Below, piece after piece: positions 63,909 through 64,000 of a stretch of DNA of 64,000 nucleotides. The notes beneath the pieces were generated by a model, which worked only from the letters and a program-made list of their open reading frames with translations, did not search any database and was not told the origin of the DNA. Source of the stretch: an uncultured Chlamydiae bacterium (GTDB lineage: Bacteria > Chlamydiota > Chlamydiia > Chlamydiales > 2-12-FULL-49-11); NCBI GenBank assembly GCA_937996705.1, contig CALKUQ010000020.1, positions 80,943-144,942 on the forward strand. Reading direction: 5' to 3'. Numbering within the stretch: position 1 is the first letter of the stretch; every line of letters starts with the position of its first letter. A program made the translations under genes and the position numbers.

Positions 63909-64000
63909 GCTATAGCAGTTCCAAATGAATCTTACTCATCTTTCCTTACCTGCATCTTCATCTTTAAATTTGCCTCGGGCTTACCTAGTTTTCAAATAGA

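Overview
The window comes from a member of the Chlamydiota, probably outside the Chlamydiaceae, with an AT-rich genome. The evidence is gene order more than any single gene. Three blocks match the Chlamydia trachomatis order as I remember it: lon–tsaB–rpsU–dnaJ (CT344–CT341 area); gapA–rplQ–rpoA…rplC–fmt–lpxA–fabZ–lpxC–lnt, then dac…dnaE–uhpC–hisS–aspS–mip–trmL–trxA (CT505–CT551 area); and cmk/plsC–cdsA–uppS–secDF (CT453–CT448 area). Chlamydial hallmarks include an S10-type ribosomal cluster that starts at rplC and lacks rpsJ, rpsN, rpmD, adk, map, infA and rpmJ, a fused SecD–SecF, a UhpC-type sugar-phosphate antiporter, an RsbW-like kinase and a Mip-type FKBP. Extra genes (BioY, a BPL_N protein, a DoxX-like protein, putative effectors) argue for an environmental, amoeba- or arthropod-associated chlamydia. 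I cannot name the genus.

Layout. 1–3.7 kb is an accessory region: a kinase-fold protein, a helical orphan, a structured RNA candidate, a secreted Asp-box propeller and a secreted protein resembling the LIC_10091 family. 3.7–13 kb is housekeeping: RNase Z, rhomboid, a heptose/nucleotidyl transferase, Lon, then a forward operon rpsU–dnaJ–SDF transporter–bioY–BPL_N. 13.1–14 kb holds a lone gene whose Cys–His–Asp arrangement resembles YopT-type proteases. 14–28.2 kb runs on the minus strand: the ribosomal/secY/rpoA operon, then gapA, a conserved orphan and tRNA-Leu(UAA). 28.2–30 kb holds a structured rplC leader, an unlisted 51-codon gene, a strong terminator and two tandem Inc-like membrane proteins. 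30–35.2 kb is the fmt–lipid A–Lnt operon plus DoxX. 35.2–38.2 kb is an m5C methyltransferase, a SurA-like protein and KsgA. 38.2–47 kb is a carboxypeptidase, then dnaE–BamD-like–LptE-like–RsbW in one overlapping minus-strand chain, and UhpC. 47–51.4 kb is an accessory island of four unrecognised genes between uhpC and hisS. 51.5–56.2 kb is hisS–aspS–mip–trmL facing trxA. 56.2–63.8 kb is uppS–cdsA–(cmk::plsC fusion) diverging from secDF, followed by a long near-perfect inverted repeat.

Working together: the ribosome/Sec genes, tRNA synthetases, RNA-modifying enzymes and lipid A/phospholipid/outer-membrane genes form the core cell-building set. UhpC, the SDF carrier and BioY import host metabolites. 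The secreted, Inc-like and protease-like genes are the likely host-interaction layer. All function calls rest on reading motifs and neighbours; no database search was run.
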